A stretch of DNA of 18,158 bases. It comes from an uncultured Clostridia bacterium (lineage in GTDB: Bacteria; Bacillota; Clostridia; TANB77; CAG-508). A model generated the notes under the pieces. The model was not told where the DNA came from, made no database searches, and was given only the letters and a program-made list of their open reading frames with translations. Shown here one piece after another: positions 1 to 6,675 of the stretch. Positions within the stretch are counted from its first letter, which is position 1. Every line of letters begins with the position of its first letter. The position numbers and the translations under genes were made by a program. Where the stretch lies: the NCBI GenBank assembly GCA_948875265.1, contig CAQRYF010000035.1, forward strand, positions 1 through 18,158. Direction: 5' to 3'.

Positions 1-22
1 TGTATTTATACACGTCAATAGG

Positions 23-51
23 TTGTACAATGCTCTTTTTTGGTATATAAT
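23..51 (+). promoter_or_regulatory. Sigma-A-type promoter for the first two genes
   Basis: TTGTAC at 23-28 and a perfect TATAAT at 46-51 are separated by 17 bases. The start codon at 87 follows a near-perfect Shine-Dalgarno AAGGAGGTGA at 71-80, so the mRNA leader would be about 30 bases. The two downstream genes overlap and are probably expressed from here. Confidence 0.7.
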
Positions 52-86
52 TTGCTTATTATTTCTAAAAAAGGAGGTGATTTCTT

Positions 87-536
87 ATGAATGTATCTAA
101 AAAATGTATGGAATTATTAAATAATTTTAATATCCCTAGGCTAAAATCTAATTTTTTAATTGCTGATTTGAAAAACATCCAATATGGAATCCTAGATAAT
201 ACATCAAATTCGGTGTTAAACTATGATAATTATTGGCATAAACCACTAAGCCAAGATATGCTGGATTTAGTAGAAGAATGGAAAAACAAAGTATTTTCAG
301 AAAATTTATTTTTACTTTTAAATAACAATTTAAAACAAATTGTAAAAAATGACACAATAAAATATTCTGCACAAATAATTTTCCCTTTATTTATCGACGA
401 TAAATTAGATGGGTTTGCGATTTTCTTTAGAACCAATGGTGATTATATTCTTAGTAGTTCTAAAGCACCAAATACAATAAGGAATTTTATACAAAAAGAA
501 TTGAATAAAAAAGGAAAAGGAGATAATTATGAGTAA
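87..536 (+). CDS. Small protein, possible GAF/SpoVT-C-like fold
   Basis: A 149-residue soluble protein without signal peptide or membrane segment. I do not recognise the family with certainty. The C-terminal half (about residues 95-145) reads as strand-turn-strand-helix: IIFPLFIDDKLDGFAIFF, then a polar turn, then a helix containing NTIRNFIQKEL. This is reminiscent of the GAF-like C-terminal domain of SpoVT (a 'P-I-x-x-x-G-x-x-I-G-x-x-I' strand pair followed by a final helix), but that is a resemblance, not an identification. The start is set by the strong Shine-Dalgarno 6 bases upstream. The last codons overlap the next gene by 8 bases, so the pair is very likely translationally coupled and functionally linked. 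Neither product shows catalytic motifs. Confidence 0.75.
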   Translation: MNVSKKCMELLNNFNIPRLKSNFLIADLKNIQYGILDNTSNSVLNYDNYWHKPLSQDMLDLVEEWKNKVFSENLFLLLNNNLKQIVKNDTIKYSAQIIFPLFIDDKLDGFAIFFRTNGDYILSSSKAPNTIRNFIQKELNKKGKGDNYE

Positions 537-831
537 AAAACATCAAATTTCTAATTTGTTCGAGAATCAGCTATTTGGAATAGCTGACATTGATTATGTT
601 AATGGCAAAATAGAATCTAATCTTCAAACATTGCTTACATCAACAGAATTTTTAGACCTTAGTAGAAAATTTAAAGATATAAATTTAAAATTAACATCTA
701 CTTTAAATTCTAATCAACGAAAAATTTTTAATGAATATACAGGATTAGAGTTAGAAATTTCTTCATATCAAAATTGTCTAGCTTATTATTTAGGATGTAA
801 AACAATGCTTGATACAGATAAATTAAAATAG
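529..831 (+). CDS. Small helical protein of unknown function
   Basis: A 100-residue, mostly helical acidic protein. Its start overlaps the end of the preceding gene by 8 bases and has its own AAAAGGAG Shine-Dalgarno at 515-522. The pattern 'LFENQLFGIADID' at the N-terminus followed by helices ending in 'SYQNCLAYYLGCKTMLD' resembles a group of small uncharacterised Firmicutes proteins (DUF6809-like) often seen in accessory regions; this is from memory of the pattern only. No DNA-binding, catalytic or membrane motif is visible. A structural partner or antagonist of the upstream protein is possible but unproven. Confidence 0.7.
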   Translation: MSKKHQISNLFENQLFGIADIDYVNGKIESNLQTLLTSTEFLDLSRKFKDINLKLTSTLNSNQRKIFNEYTGLELEISSYQNCLAYYLGCKTMLDTDKLK

Positions 832-880
832 TTTATTACATAAGATATTATATAATAAACTATACATGGATTTATAATAT

Positions 881-924
881 AAGATAAGTTGATGTTATAG
901 TAGCTTGAAGAATCAGCTTATCTT
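881..924. terminator. Shared hairpin terminator between convergent genes
   Basis: AAGATAAGTTGAT (881-893) pairs over 13 positions, one of them G-U, with ATCAGCTTATCTT (912-924) around an 18-base loop. It lies between the plus-strand gene pair ending at 831 and the minus-strand gene ending at 918, whose stop codon is inside the right arm. T-richness follows on both strands but is not a clean T run, so efficiency is uncertain. Confidence 0.55.
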
Positions 925-1262
925 TTATTATCATATTTTTCTAGGAACTCTTTTACTGCACAATTTAATAATCTTGTTACAGATATACCAGTTTTTTTAT
1001 ACATCTTTTTCAAGTTATTCAAATTTTGTTTTCTTATCATTATACTCCTATATGTTACAGTTTCAAGTTCTGGCTTTTCGTAAAAGGATGGATTGTTCTC
1101 ATCAATATACTCTTCTATACATACATTAACGATTTCACTAAATGTTGCATCATAATTCTTTTTTGTATATTTCATTAGCTTTTTATATAAACTATCATCA
1201 ATATTAACCGTCTTTTTTATAGTTCTATTGTCAACAGAATATAACCTATCTATTGCATTCAT
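918..1262 (-). CDS. Probable ribbon-helix-helix regulator with two tandem RHH segments
   Basis: A 114-residue protein. Residues about 14-54 (TIKKTVNIDDSLYKKLMKY... then FSEIVNVCIEEYIDE) fit a ribbon-helix-helix: a short beta strand, helix A, turn, helix B. Residues about 68-109 (TVTYRSIMIRKQNLNNLKK..., GISVTRLLNCAVKEFLEKY) repeat the same pattern. RHH proteins normally bind DNA as dimers, so two copies in one chain would make a pseudo-dimer. The start at 1262 is supported by AGGAGGTG at 1268-1275 (minus sense), 5 bases upstream. It is monocistronic and faces the gene pair at 87-831. No toxin gene is adjacent, so an antitoxin role is not indicated. Domain assignment is by eye. Confidence 0.7.
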   Translation of the reverse strand: MNAIDRLYSVDNRTIKKTVNIDDSLYKKLMKYTKKNYDATFSEIVNVCIEEYIDENNPSFYEKPELETVTYRSIMIRKQNLNNLKKMYKKTGISVTRLLNCAVKEFLEKYDNKR

Positions 1263-1335
1263 ATATACACCTCCTATTACTCATTCTACAACCATTCGTA
1301 TTATAATAAATTTAGTTTTAAAATAATACTCACTA

Positions 1336-1362
1336 CTATTCTTCGTAGACGAATAAGAATAG
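1336..1362. repeat. Interrupted inverted repeat upstream of the RHH gene
   Basis: CTATTC (1336-1341) plus TTCGT (1342-1346) is mirrored by ACGAA (1349-1353) and GAATAG (1357-1362), with a 3-base bulge TAA. It lies about 75 bases upstream of the RHH gene start and just downstream of the terminator of the neighbouring operon. It could be an operator or a weak hairpin; nothing decides between them. Confidence 0.35.
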
Positions 1363-1384
1363 GTTAGATATATGCTTTGATTTT

Positions 1385-1418
1385 AAAAAACAAGACTAGT
1401 TATCTTTCAAACTAATCT
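1385..1418 (-). terminator. Rho-independent terminator of the sigma/anti-sigma/Spo0A-like operon
   Basis: Read on the minus strand, AGATTAGTT (1418-1410) pairs with AACTAGTCT (1401-1393) over 9 positions with one G-U, loop of 8 bases, followed by TGTTTTTT. It sits about 50 bases after the stop of the response regulator gene. Confidence 0.75.
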
Positions 1419-1466
1419 ATATATTACAATTTTCTAGTACAGTACTAAATTCTGATATACTTATTT

Positions 1467-2183
1467 TTATGTTTTGATTTTTCTTGCTATTGTATATATC
1501 ACTTCTTGTGGCTTAGGTTTCATTATAAAATTATATTTAAAATATTCTTTTAGGATTTCTTCTTCACAGTCATAGTACATTGAATTAATTGCTTGTTTTA
1601 TATCACCATAAATTGTATTTGCTGTTTTTTTATAATGATTAGCAATAATTTGATAAATATTATTAGCTGAAACTTCTCTATTTGATTTTTCTAATAAATA
1701 TATTCTATATATACAATCAATTAAATATTGAGTTCCATCATATGTAAAGTTAAAATTTAATCTTCTTAGTTCCTTTTCTATTATGTTTCTAATCTTTTCT
1801 TTATATTTTGATTCATCAATAATTATATTTAAACTTTCTAATACTTTAGTATAATTTAATGGTTTCATAAAATAATTAAAAACATACGAACTATGACATA
1901 CTTCCTTTACTAAAGTATTTTCGCCAGATGTTATTATTATGGATTGTTTATATTTTTCACTTTTTTCTTTTTCTAACTTTTTTATTATTTCCACTCCACT
2001 ACTATCTTCTAATTTTAAATCTAATATTATTATATCTACTTTTTCCTTTTCTATGAGTTCCAATGCTTCGTTTCCAGACGATGTTATTCCATATAATTTT
2101 ATATAATTATTATTTTGACAGATATAATTTACTATTTGCTTTGTTTGTTCTATATCATCTTCTACGACCAATAAATTCAACAT
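1467..2183 (-). CDS. Spo0A-like response regulator
   Basis: 238 residues. Residues 1-115 are a receiver domain: acidic pocket E8-D9-D10, phosphoacceptor D55 in VDIIILDLKLEDSSG, T85/S86 in IIITSGEN, and K107 in FMKP. Residues about 126-238 match the C-terminal DNA-binding domain of Spo0A in length and pattern, including the recognition region 'NHYKKTANTIYGDIKQAINSMYY', which parallels Spo0A 'KKYNTTASRVERAIRHAI'. It would therefore bind DNA in response to phosphorylation. The start has AAGGTGA upstream. It follows the anti-sigma gene by 16 bases and no histidine kinase is nearby. The position as third gene of an ECF operon suggests that the envelope signal raises or lowers its amount. It is more likely a divergent paralogue than the master Spo0A, because the helix sequences differ widely. 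Confidence 0.85.
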   Translation of the reverse strand: MLNLLVVEDDIEQTKQIVNYICQNNNYIKLYGITSSGNEALELIEKEKVDIIILDLKLEDSSGVEIIKKLEKEKSEKYKQSIIITSGENTLVKEVCHSSYVFNYFMKPLNYTKVLESLNIIIDESKYKEKIRNIIEKELRRLNFNFTYDGTQYLIDCIYRIYLLEKSNREVSANNIYQIIANHYKKTANTIYGDIKQAINSMYYDCEEEILKEYFKYNFIMKPKPQEVIYTIARKIKT

Positions 2184-2199
2184 TTATTTCACCTTCATT

Positions 2200-3147
2200 T
2201 TATTCATAATGTTCTTTTACTTCTTCTAAAACATTGTTGTTATCAATATCAATTTTATTGTATCCTTTGTATGATTCACTTTCCAATATTGAACTGTCCA
2301 CATCATTAGATGTAGTTACATTCTCTAAAAGTGTATAAACAACTTCTCTATAAAAATTCTGATATTCTTCATCAATCACTCTTACTGTTATAAATTTCTC
2401 TTTATCTATCCATGTGTCTTTGTGTCTGTTACTATTTCCAATTCTTATTACATAACAATCCCTTCCATTAAATCTTTCTTCTCTTAATGTTAATCCTATT
2501 CTCCTAAGCCCTATCTCTAGTTCTTTAAACCTAGTTATGTCTGTAAAAATATCAAATGTTTTTCCTTTTTTCATTTCTATAAAATCTTGATTATAATATT
2601 CTATTGTTTTTAAATCATTATGAACACATATTTTTTTATAACTATTATCTTCATAATAAGTGATACTATTACCAGTATCAATTTTATATTTTCCATCAAT
2701 ATAATAAATATTAGTTGTATCTTCAAATTTTGTATTTTTCTCGAAATCTTCATATATAGTATTTTGAACTAATCTATAATTATCTAAAGTCGTAATTGAT
2801 TCTAATTTATTATAAGATGTATTAATTACATTAGTTATTCTATAATATTTAATAGTTGTGAAACATATAGTAAATAACAATATGGCTACTATTATTACCA
2901 AACAAATCTTTAGTGTTTGAATATGTTTACCTACTTTTTTTAAATAACTAGATTCTATATCATCTTCTTGTTCTTCTTTTTTATTTACGTTAAAAATATC
3001 TGAACTTATATCATTATAATATTTTCTACATTTTTCACAGTTTTGCAAATGATTCTCTATAAAATTTTTACTCTTAGAGCTTATCAAACTTTCTAAATAT
3101 AATGTGGATAAATCTTGTACGATTTCACATTCTTCACTTTTTTTCAT
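2200..3147 (-). CDS. Membrane anti-sigma factor: zinc-finger domain plus extracytoplasmic sensor
   Basis: 315 residues from the ATG at 3147. The in-frame TTG two codons upstream lies only 3 bases from the Shine-Dalgarno AAAGGAGG, whereas the ATG is 9 away. The cytoplasmic part carries a ZAS-type zinc motif: C7, then H33-x3-C37-x2-C40. One membrane helix spans about 80-98. The outer part (about 100-315) is beta-rich; phrases such as NGRDCYVIRIGN, TWIDKEKFITVRV and ENVTTSNDVDSSI resemble LolA/RseB-like folds that bind lipid or lipoprotein. Its start overlaps the sigma gene end by 14 bases, the usual coupling of a sigma with its inhibitor. It would hold the sigma factor at the membrane until a signal frees it. 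The zinc finger is clear; the sensor fold is inferred. Confidence 0.88.
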   Translation of the reverse strand: MKKSEECEIVQDLSTLYLESLISSKSKNFIENHLQNCEKCRKYYNDISSDIFNVNKKEEQEDDIESSYLKKVGKHIQTLKICLVIIVAILLFTICFTTIKYYRITNVINTSYNKLESITTLDNYRLVQNTIYEDFEKNTKFEDTTNIYYIDGKYKIDTGNSITYYEDNSYKKICVHNDLKTIEYYNQDFIEMKKGKTFDIFTDITRFKELEIGLRRIGLTLREERFNGRDCYVIRIGNSNRHKDTWIDKEKFITVRVIDEEYQNFYREVVYTLLENVTTSNDVDSSILESESYKGYNKIDIDNNNVLEEVKEHYE

Positions 3148-3622
3148 TATCAAATTCCTCCTTTAATTTTAGTTTTGCTCTATAAAAAGTAATTCTTGCC
3201 CATTCTTCGGATTTTCCAACTATCGCTCCTATTTCTTTAAAGCTAAATTCTGATCTAATCCTTAAATATATTACTTCTCTAGTTTTTTCGTCTAACTTAT
3301 GTATTTTTTTATATAAATCTATGACTTGCTCCTTATTTTCATAATTATCTTCAAATGAATATTCGAATAAAAGTTTTTCATTTATTTCATCAATATTAAT
3401 TTCATTTTTTTTCTTTATTCTCTTATAATAATCTATCCATTTGTTTTTTGCTATTTTGCAGAGCCATGTTTTAACACTACATTCTTGCCTAAATTTGTGA
3501 ATATTTTTTATTGCACTATAAAAAGTTTCTTGCATTAATTCTTCTGAAACTTCTTTGTTATTAGTAAGTGACAATAAATATTTATATACTATTTTAGAAT
3601 ATTTTTGATATATTTGTTCCAT
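3134..3622 (-). CDS. ECF-type RNA polymerase sigma factor
   Basis: 162 residues from the ATG at 3622. A longer reading from 3637 is rejected because its first codons contain the Shine-Dalgarno (GGGAGG) that serves the ATG at 3622. Region 2 covers about 1-68 (IYQKYSKIVYKYLLSL ... QETFYSAIKNIHKF ... KTWLCKIAKNKWIDYYKR) and region 4 about 107-157 (TREVIYLRIRSEFSFKEIGAIVGKS then a helix rich in R and K). There is no region 3, as expected for ECF sigma factors. It directs RNA polymerase to envelope-stress-type promoters and is probably inhibited by the overlapping anti-sigma gene product. A candidate self-recognised promoter lies just upstream at 3642-3671. Confidence 0.93.
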   Translation of the reverse strand: MEQIYQKYSKIVYKYLLSLTNNKEVSEELMQETFYSAIKNIHKFRQECSVKTWLCKIAKNKWIDYYKRIKKKNEINIDEINEKLLFEYSFEDNYENKEQVIDLYKKIHKLDEKTREVIYLRIRSEFSFKEIGAIVGKSEEWARITFYRAKLKLKEEFDNEKK

Positions 3623-3641
3623 TTTTCCTCCCTTCATTTAT

Positions 3642-3671
3642 ATAGACTTTAATTGATATGATTTTGTTACA
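3642..3671 (-). promoter_or_regulatory. Candidate ECF-type autoregulatory promoter
   Basis: On the minus strand the sequence is TGTAAC (3671-3666), 17 bases, then AGTCTA (3648-3643). This matches the general ECF layout GGAAC-N16/17-CGTCTA with one change in each box. The predicted transcript would start only about 15 bases before the sigma gene start at 3622, leaving room for its Shine-Dalgarno. Self-activation by the encoded sigma factor is the usual arrangement in the family. Confidence 0.55.
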
Positions 3672-3714
3672 ATACATTACAATAATTATATAGTTTTATC
3701 ATATAATGATATTA

Positions 3715-3758
3715 TTTGACATTTTATTTTTTACTTTTTTTTACTTTTTTATGTCAAA
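3715..3758. repeat. 8-bp inverted repeat containing two TTGACA hexamers
   Basis: TTTGACAT (3715-3722) and ATGTCAAA (3751-3758) are perfect inverted copies separated by 28 bases of mostly T. They lie between the divergent sigma operon and the exported-protein gene. Each arm holds a consensus -35 hexamer, but no good -10 lies 16-18 bases downstream of either, so they are not called as promoters. Confidence 0.4.
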
Positions 3759-3838
3759 GCCTTGATTATATGTTATAAAATTAATTAAAGTTTTAATTAA
3801 CTTTGTAAAAAAGAGGATTTATTCCTTCTTTTTTAAAT

Positions 3839-4428
3839 AATAGATGTGAGTATGCCAATATATGAAAGCGAGGTATTCATCATGAAGAAACGAATTATAA
3901 GTTTTATCTTATCAGCAGTTGTAATGATCGCAGCTTGTGGTAACACAGCTTTTGCTGCCACATCAGAAAAATCTTCTGAATCTACTGCATACAATGTAGA
4001 ATTAACATCAGAAGGAATTGCATCTATAACTGACGAGAACGGCAGTAACGTTCCTGATTCAGTTATTGCAAGAAGTAGTATATCAGGTTATGAACAAAAA
4101 ACAATAAGTGGCAATCCTGCTGCCGTTCTTGTATATCCATCTTCTGCATCTGGTGCTGGTGGTATGGGAGCAACAATTGAGTGCTCATCTAGCTGGAACG
4201 GAGCAATGAGTCTTGATGTTTTTGACTCAAACGGTGTCACAAATGTCACAGGTGCACGGGTTAGTTCCAATGGTACAAGTAAGTTATCAAATATGTATCA
4301 TGGCAGTCCAAGTTATGTAGTTTTTTCTTTTAGGGGTATTCCTTCTGGAAAAAGCGTATTTGTTAAAATTTGGATTTACGGATAATCCTGATTGCAGTTT
4401 GTTGTAACTAATTTTACTCACATCTATT
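3839..4428. repeat. 14-bp inverted repeats bracketing the exported-protein gene
   Basis: AATAGATGTGAGTA at 3839-3852 is repeated exactly as the inverse TACTCACATCTATT at 4415-4428. Outside the perfect arms both sides continue with a related T-rich stretch beginning TCCTT (3823 onward, and mirrored by AAGGA near 4432-4436), so the repeat may be an imperfect one of about 25 bases. The 590-bp bracketed segment contains one gene with base composition unlike its surroundings. The arms could mark an insertion or could be a long-range mRNA stem around the coding region. Confidence 0.6.
3882..4385 (+). CDS. Small exported protein, unknown function
   Basis: 167 residues from the ATG at 3882, chosen because GAGG at 3870-3873 is 8 bases upstream and the product begins with a classical signal sequence (MKKR, hydrophobic 5-18). 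Two export routes are possible: a lipobox I16-A-A-C19, or signal peptidase I cleavage after the AFA at 23-25. The mature protein is small-residue and Ser/Gly-rich with alternating hydrophobics (for example SLDVFDSNGVTNVTGARV, YVVFSFRGIPSGKSVFVKIWIYG), suggesting a beta-sandwich. I recognise no family. G+C is 59 of 120 at 4141-4260 against 28 of 120 at 5041-5160, and codon choice is unlike the neighbours. With the flanking inverted repeats this suggests recent transfer. It may be a secreted or surface product controlled with the divergent ECF operon, which is only a guess from position. Confidence 0.82.
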   Translation: MKKRIISFILSAVVMIAACGNTAFAATSEKSSESTAYNVELTSEGIASITDENGSNVPDSVIARSSISGYEQKTISGNPAAVLVYPSSASGAGGMGATIECSSSWNGAMSLDVFDSNGVTNVTGARVSSNGTSKLSNMYHGSPSYVVFSFRGIPSGKSVFVKIWIYG

Positions 4429-4465
4429 CAAAAAGGATTTTCTAAGATAGGAATCCGATAACCAG

Positions 4466-4497
4466 AAAATCCACCTCATTGGGAGTTGGATTTTTTG
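4466..4497 (+). terminator. Rho-independent terminator of the exported-protein gene
   Basis: AATCCA (4468-4473) pairs with TGGATT (4487-4492); after one mismatch CTC (4475-4477) pairs with GAG (4483-4485). The stem is followed by a run of six T from 4491. It lies outside the right inverted repeat. Confidence 0.8.
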
Positions 4498-4770
4498 GTC
4501 TAAAAATTATATTGTATTTTTACTTATGCAATATTTTTTATATTAATTTAATCTTAAATTTCTTGCTTCTTTTGCTTTTTATAGCAAATATTTCTATCAT
4601 CAAAATTTTCTTTGTTAGGTTTACGAACTCACTTTACTTTTTCCTTAAGGTTTTTTCTTCTATTTCTTTGATCATAAATTTTGCTTTTTGTTTTATTTCC
4701 TGTCTCCCTAGTTTCGTATTCTCCTTTACAAAGTACTCTATGTCAAATCATCTTTTTACTTATAGTATCA
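4498..4770. other. Gene-free AT-rich stretch
   Basis: A hydrophobic reading frame on the plus strand covers this stretch but begins with TTG inside the terminator, has no Shine-Dalgarno, and has the Leu/Phe/Ile bias expected of the complement of A-rich DNA. On the minus strand only a short open stretch of about 38 codons without a credible start (roughly 4620-4745) is present, possibly a gene remnant. I see no RNA gene or repeat here. Confidence 0.4.
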
Positions 4771-4802
4771 CAAAAACAGATAATTAATCAAATAATCATC
4801 TG
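4771..4802 (-). terminator. Rho-independent terminator of the first paralogous sigma operon
   Basis: On the minus strand CAGATGATTA (4802-4793) pairs with TAATTATCTG (4786-4777) over 10 positions with one G-U, 6-base loop, followed by TTTTT. It lies 45 bases after the stop of the membrane partner gene. Confidence 0.8.
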
Positions 4803-4846
4803 CTTTATGTGTAATTTGTAGTTGAATTCTAATACTCTTATTAATA

Positions 4847-6034
4847 TTATTTTTCTATAACATTATATGGATCTTCTATTAGATTTTTTAATTGCATTTT
4901 AGCACCGTAAAACCTATCTCCACCAATTATTTCTCCTGTAGTTACATCTACATAGTAAACAAATTTTTCTGAACCATTTTCTTTATATTTAATATAATCA
5001 TAATGAATAGTTACTTCCCAAACTCTTCTTACTCGATTATCTACTTTATAAAATACTGCATCATCTTTTACTTTATATACTCCATTTTTATCTGATTCAA
5101 AATTAATTGTGCCTTTTTCATATTCTTCTATATTTTGTTCTCTATAGATAACTTCTGTATTCATTTTATCAATTCCAATTTCTGCTTCTGTAGATGTTAT
5201 GTTGTGCCTTTTTTCAATTTGCTTATCCTTTTCTGTTGCTATTCTAATAGCCTCTTCTTTTGAAATTACTTGTTCATTGTTTTCATATTTATAGCTTTCA
5301 AAACTCAAGCTATATAATCCATTTATTGTTGGAATCCATCCTATGTCTATTTTTTCATATTGATTCATTAAATCATCATATTTTTTATAAAATGTAGCAT
5401 ACCAAATATAAGATGCCTTGTCCTCCTCCATATTTCCCCTTAATGATACTAATTCATATTCATCATCATTATTATTAGGATTATATTTAGATAACAATTG
5501 CTTTGCTACTTTTCTTGCCTCTTCTTTTGTTATTCCATAATTATAAGGTATTTTATAATTGTAGGATGGAATATTTAAACTTTCAAATTCTCCCTTTCTG
5601 TTAATCTTCATACTTCCATTTTCAAATCCTATATCCCATATCACTTCATCTTCATAAGCATCTTTCCTTAATGTTAATCCATTTATTTCTTCATCCAACC
5701 CTATCTTTCTTAAATATTCAGTTGCTTTCTTTTTAGCTTCTTCTTCGTTAATTGTCTCTATTTTTTCTTGTTCCGTTAATTCATAAGAAAATTCATAAGT
5801 TTCTGGTTGTTTCCATATATTTTCATAAGTTTTAGTGGTTGCAAACACCACACCAGATCCTAATAGTAAACTTGTTGCTATTATAATTGATTTTTTTATT
5901 GCATTAACCTTCATTATCAAATTCCTACTTTCTTTTGATTTTGGAGAAAAATTCTTTATCATATTAGTAAAAGAATGAGGAATTTCCTGTTGATCATCTT
6001 TGAATTTATATAAAAATTCATCTAAATTTTTCAT
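4847..6034 (-). CDS. Membrane partner of ECF sigma factor, PepSY/YcdB-like extracytoplasmic repeats
   Basis: 395 residues. About 46 cytoplasmic residues precede one membrane helix (about 47-66), then a large outer domain. There is no zinc finger, so if it is an anti-sigma factor it belongs to the zinc-free type. Just outside the membrane is the motif KTYENIWKQPE, shared almost exactly with the partner of the next operon. The outer domain has three helix-start repeats (NEEEAKKKATEYL at about 97, TKEEARKVAKQLL, SKEEAIRIATEKD) and ends with WEVTIHY...YYVDVTTGEIIGG, the strand-turn signature of PepSY-type domains. The start is 1 base after the sigma stop (TAAAATG), so translation is coupled. The role as inhibitor and sensor is inferred from position and topology. 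Confidence 0.82.
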   Translation of the reverse strand: MKNLDEFLYKFKDDQQEIPHSFTNMIKNFSPKSKESRNLIMKVNAIKKSIIIATSLLLGSGVVFATTKTYENIWKQPETYEFSYELTEQEKIETINEEEAKKKATEYLRKIGLDEEINGLTLRKDAYEDEVIWDIGFENGSMKINRKGEFESLNIPSYNYKIPYNYGITKEEARKVAKQLLSKYNPNNNDDEYELVSLRGNMEEDKASYIWYATFYKKYDDLMNQYEKIDIGWIPTINGLYSLSFESYKYENNEQVISKEEAIRIATEKDKQIEKRHNITSTEAEIGIDKMNTEVIYREQNIEEYEKGTINFESDKNGVYKVKDDAVFYKVDNRVRRVWEVTIHYDYIKYKENGSEKFVYYVDVTTGEIIGGDRFYGAKMQLKNLIEDPYNVIEK

Positions 6035-6035
6035 T

Positions 6036-6545
6036 TTAATAAAACTCTCCTTTATACTTTTCTTTTATTTTTGTTTTTGCTCTTGAAATTTTACTGCATA
6101 TTGTTCCTTCTCTTTTGTTCAATATCTTTGAAATCTCTTTTGTTGTATAGCCTAAATAATAGAAAAGTGTTAAAATTGTTCTTTCATCTTTGTTTAAAAA
6201 TGAAATAAAATCATTAAATTCAATATTGGATAAATCCATTTCACCACTACTGATTTTCTCTATTTCTTTCTCTTCATCAAGCGATCTATATTTTTTTCTT
6301 TTATAGAATTTATTACAATTATTAATGAGAATTCTTATAATCCATGTTTTGAAAACACTATTATTTTTTAGCTTTTTTAGATTCAAAAATGCTATTATCA
6401 TAGTTTCTTGCATTATATCATCAATATCATTTTCGTTTTCAATTTTAGTTTTTGCTATGCAATACAAATCTCTTTCAATATTTAATATTAAATGAGTAAA
6501 AGCATCACTGTCATTGTTTTTCGCTCTTTCTACTAGTTCTTCCAC
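6036..6545 (-). CDS. ECF-type sigma factor (first paralogous pair)
   Basis: 169 residues starting with GTG at 6545; GGAGG (6556-6552) is 6 bases upstream and no better start exists. Region 2 is about 8-85 (DIDDIMQETMIIAFLNLKKLKNN then FKTWIIRILINNCNKFYKRKKY) and region 4 about 115-165 (LNKDERTILTLFYYLGYTTKEISKILNKREGTICSKISRAKTKIKEKY). Region 3 is absent. The gene is directly followed by its membrane partner. It is preceded by an extended -10 promoter of the housekeeping type rather than a clear ECF promoter, so basal expression is likely. It is a paralogue of the sigma gene at 7785-8318 by arrangement and partner type, though the two sigma sequences are well diverged. Confidence 0.92.
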   Translation of the reverse strand: MEELVERAKNNDSDAFTHLILNIERDLYCIAKTKIENENDIDDIMQETMIIAFLNLKKLKNNSVFKTWIIRILINNCNKFYKRKKYRSLDEEKEIEKISSGEMDLSNIEFNDFISFLNKDERTILTLFYYLGYTTKEISKILNKREGTICSKISRAKTKIKEKYKGEFY

Positions 6546-6593
6546 CTTTTTCCTCCATCATATCTATAGTTCCCTTAGACACATATATTAGAT

Positions 6594-6602
6594 ATTATAA
6601 CA
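6594..6602 (-). promoter_or_regulatory. Extended -10 promoter for the first paralogous sigma operon
   Basis: On the minus strand TGTTATAAT (6602-6594) is a perfect extended -10 element. The matching -35 position, 17 bases further, reads TTAATG and is weak, as is common with extended -10 promoters. It lies about 50 bases before the GTG start. Confidence 0.6.
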
Positions 6603-6633
6603 TGCCTATTTTCTTGCATTAATATTAAATTTT

Positions 6634-6667
6634 AAAAAAAAGATTAGACTTCAAATATCTAATCTTT
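6634..6667 (-). terminator. Rho-independent terminator of the second paralogous sigma operon
   Basis: On the minus strand AAAGATTAGA (6667-6658) pairs perfectly with TCTAATCTTT (6648-6639), loop of 9, followed by a T run. It starts 9 bases after the stop of the membrane partner and isolates this operon from the next one. Confidence 0.88.
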
Positions 6668-6675
6668 CAACTTGC

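Noticed and set aside
831..860. Hairpin GTTTATTA/TAATAAAC directly after the second gene
   Set aside because: An 8-bp A/T stem with a 14-base loop and no T run is too weak to call a terminator; the stem at 881-924 is better.
3716..3757. Two TTGACA hexamers as divergent sigma-A promoters
   Set aside because: Neither has a recognisable -10 at 16-18 bases; the stretch between them is nearly all T.
4479..4787. Hydrophobic reading frame of 102 codons on the plus strand
   Set aside because: It begins with TTG inside a terminator, lacks a Shine-Dalgarno and shows the Phe/Leu/Ile bias of an antisense reading of A-rich DNA.
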